Source: CAVQCX01 sp050050175
GTDB taxonomy: Bacteria; Pseudomonadota; Gammaproteobacteria; Chromatiales; Chromatiaceae
Direction: 5' to 3'
DNA length: 5,645 bases
Assembly (NCBI GenBank): GCA_050050175.1
Contig: JASFUT010000226.1
Span: forward strand, 1 to 5,645
This document shows positions 4,566 to 5,645 of the stretch, in pieces. Numbering within the stretch: the stretch's first letter is position 1; the number at the start of each line of letters is the position of its first letter. The position numbers and the translations under genes are program-made. The notes below the pieces were generated by a model that saw only the letters and a list, made by a program, of their open reading frames with translations, did no database searches and was not told where the DNA came from.

Positions 4566-5534
4566 TCAGTGCCCCCGACCGCAAGCCGCGCAGGCGAAGT
4601 CCTCCAGCTTGCGGGCGTCCGCGGCGAAGTTGCGGATCCCCTCGGCGAGCTTCTCCGTGGCCATGGCATCCTCGTTCAGCGCCCACCGGAAGCGGGCCTC
4701 GTCCAGCTCCAGCCTGGGGATGTCCATCTCCCGGGCGGCTGCGGGGTCGAGCCTGCGGGGCACCTCGCCGACGTCGCTGCGCAGCTCCTCCATCAGCTGT
4801 GGGGCGATGGTCAGGTAATCGCAGCCGGCCAGCGCCAGGACCTCGCCGGCGTTGCGGAAGCTCGCCCCCATCACCACCGTCTCGTAACCGTGGCGCTTGT
4901 AGTAGTTGTAGATCCGCGTGACAGAGCCCACGCCCGGATCCTCCTCGGGCGTGTACCCGTCCCGGCCCTCCGCCGCTCGGTACCAGTCCATGATGCGGCC
5001 CACGAAGGGTGAGATCAGCGTCGCACCCGCCTCGGCGCAGGCCACCGCCTGGGCGAGGCTGAACATCAGGGTCAGGTTGCAGTGGATCCCCTGCTGCTCC
5101 AGGCGCTCGGCCGCTCGTATGCCCTCCCAGGTGGCGGCGATCTTGATGAGCACGCGACCGCGGTCCACGCCCGCCTCTTCATAGAGCCCGATGAGGCGCT
5201 CGGCGCGAGCAACGGCCGCCTCGGTGGCGAAGGACAGTCTGGCGTCCACCTCGGTGGACACCCGGCCGGGGATGATCTCGAGGATCCGGCGCCCGAAGCC
5301 CACCGCCAGCCGGTCCATCATGTCGGGCGCCTGCTGCTCGATGCGGTTGCTGCGCGACAGGGCGTAGGCGATGGCATCGTCGAGAAGGGGCTTGTACTGC
5401 TCCTGACGGGCGGCCTTGTACAGCAGCGACGGGTTGGTGGTGGCGTCCGTCGGCTGGTATTGCGCGATGGAGTCGATGTCTCCGGTGTCGGCCACCACCG
5501 TGGTCATGGTCTTGAGCTGGTCGAGCTGGTTCAT
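4566..5534 (-). CDS. tal: Transaldolase (TalB type)
   Basis: This 322-residue cytoplasmic enzyme is close to E. coli TalB (317). It moves a three-carbon dihydroxyacetone unit from sedoheptulose 7-phosphate to glyceraldehyde 3-phosphate, giving erythrose 4-phosphate and fructose 6-phosphate in the non-oxidative pentose phosphate pathway. The Schiff-base lysine is K131 (RVLIKIAATW). Other active-site residues are in place, one position earlier than in E. coli: D16 (TTVVADTGD), N34 (DATTNPSL), E95 (RVSTEVDARL), N153 and T155 (CNLTLMFS), S175 and R180 (ISPFVGR). ETVVMGASFRN is also intact. The oddity is the C-terminal tail, which ends in a C-x2-C-x3-H pattern (C315, C318, H322) not present in E. 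coli TalB. The ATG at 5534 is backed by AGAGGG (complement of 5541-5546) six bases upstream. It converges on pit with 31 bp between the stops. Confidence 0.97.
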   Translation of the reverse strand: MNQLDQLKTMTTVVADTGDIDSIAQYQPTDATTNPSLLYKAARQEQYKPLLDDAIAYALSRSNRIEQQAPDMMDRLAVGFGRRILEIIPGRVSTEVDARLSFATEAAVARAERLIGLYEEAGVDRGRVLIKIAATWEGIRAAERLEQQGIHCNLTLMFSLAQAVACAEAGATLISPFVGRIMDWYRAAEGRDGYTPEEDPGVGSVTRIYNYYKRHGYETVVMGASFRNAGEVLALAGCDYLTIAPQLMEELRSDVGEVPRRLDPAAAREMDIPRLELDEARFRWALNEDAMATEKLAEGIRNFAADARKLEDFACAACGRGH

Positions 5535-5540
5535 GGGGGT

Positions 5541-5546
5541 CCCTCT
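5541..5546 (-). promoter_or_regulatory. Ribosome binding site of tal
   Basis: AGAGGG on the minus strand, six bases before the ATG at 5534. The remaining upstream DNA to 5645 shows no promoter or gene that I can support. Confidence 0.5.
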
Positions 5547-5645
5547 GGGCGAGAAATGGGCTGGTCCCGTCTCGGTCCTCGATGGTCCGGGTAACGGTGG
5601 AAGGTAGGCGGGCGGCGGCGCAGGGCGGGGCCCGCGGCTCAGCGA

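Noticed and set aside
2717..4669. Long minus-strand open frame (about 650 codons) across pit
   Set aside because: The translation is a low-complexity Arg/Asp/Gly/His-rich product antisense to an unmistakable Pit transporter. It also overlaps both the holin-like gene and tal.
2932..4818. Second long plus-strand frame over pit
   Set aside because: It is a shifted reading of pit with an Arg/Gly-rich product and no motif; pit itself has all family signatures in the other frame.
5535..5645. A promoter or the end of an upstream gene at the right edge
   Set aside because: Apart from the tal ribosome binding site, no convincing -35/-10 pair is seen. A possible TGA near 5639-5641 on the minus strand cannot be tied to a reading frame because the window ends.

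Overview
This window looks like core chromosome of a high-GC proteobacterium, most likely a gammaproteobacterium. The protein sequences of transaldolase, oligopeptidase A and the gamma-class carbonic anhydrase-like protein all resemble the gammaproteobacterial versions. An Ectothiorhodospiraceae/Chromatiales-type host would fit, but that placement is from memory and was not tested. I see no mobile element, phage block, tRNA, rRNA or CRISPR array. The genes are tightly packed, with gaps of 16 to about 140 bp.

Layout, left to right. Positions 1-244 (minus strand) hold the first 81 codons of an M3-family oligopeptidase A (prlC/opdA), cut by the window edge. Next come a GIDE-domain membrane protein (338-1303, minus) and lemA (1320-1892, minus). 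These three genes run in one direction, lemA -> GIDE -> prlC, and probably start from a promoter at about 1925-1933. The same AT-rich patch appears to serve the divergent yrdA-like gene (1960-2499, plus). A small two-helix membrane protein of the 'bacteriophage holin'-annotated type (2557-2823, minus) converges on yrdA and diverges from a Pit-family inorganic phosphate transporter (2966-4534, plus). A classical transaldolase B-type gene (4566-5534, minus) converges on pit.

Functionally this is a set of housekeeping and envelope genes rather than one pathway. LemA and the GIDE protein form a recurring bacterial pair of membrane-anchored proteins of unknown biochemical role. Here the GIDE protein also carries a textbook EF-hand calcium-binding loop, which is the most interesting protein-level feature of the window. 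Pit brings in phosphate, and transaldolase works in the non-oxidative pentose phosphate pathway. The carbonic anhydrase-like protein keeps the metal-binding histidines of its family.

At the DNA level, two convergent junctions and the GIDE/prlC junction each contain a GC-rich inverted repeat without a T-tract. The lemA/yrdA divergent region has overlapping -10 elements on both strands. I found no clearly new multi-gene system; the findings are modest leads.
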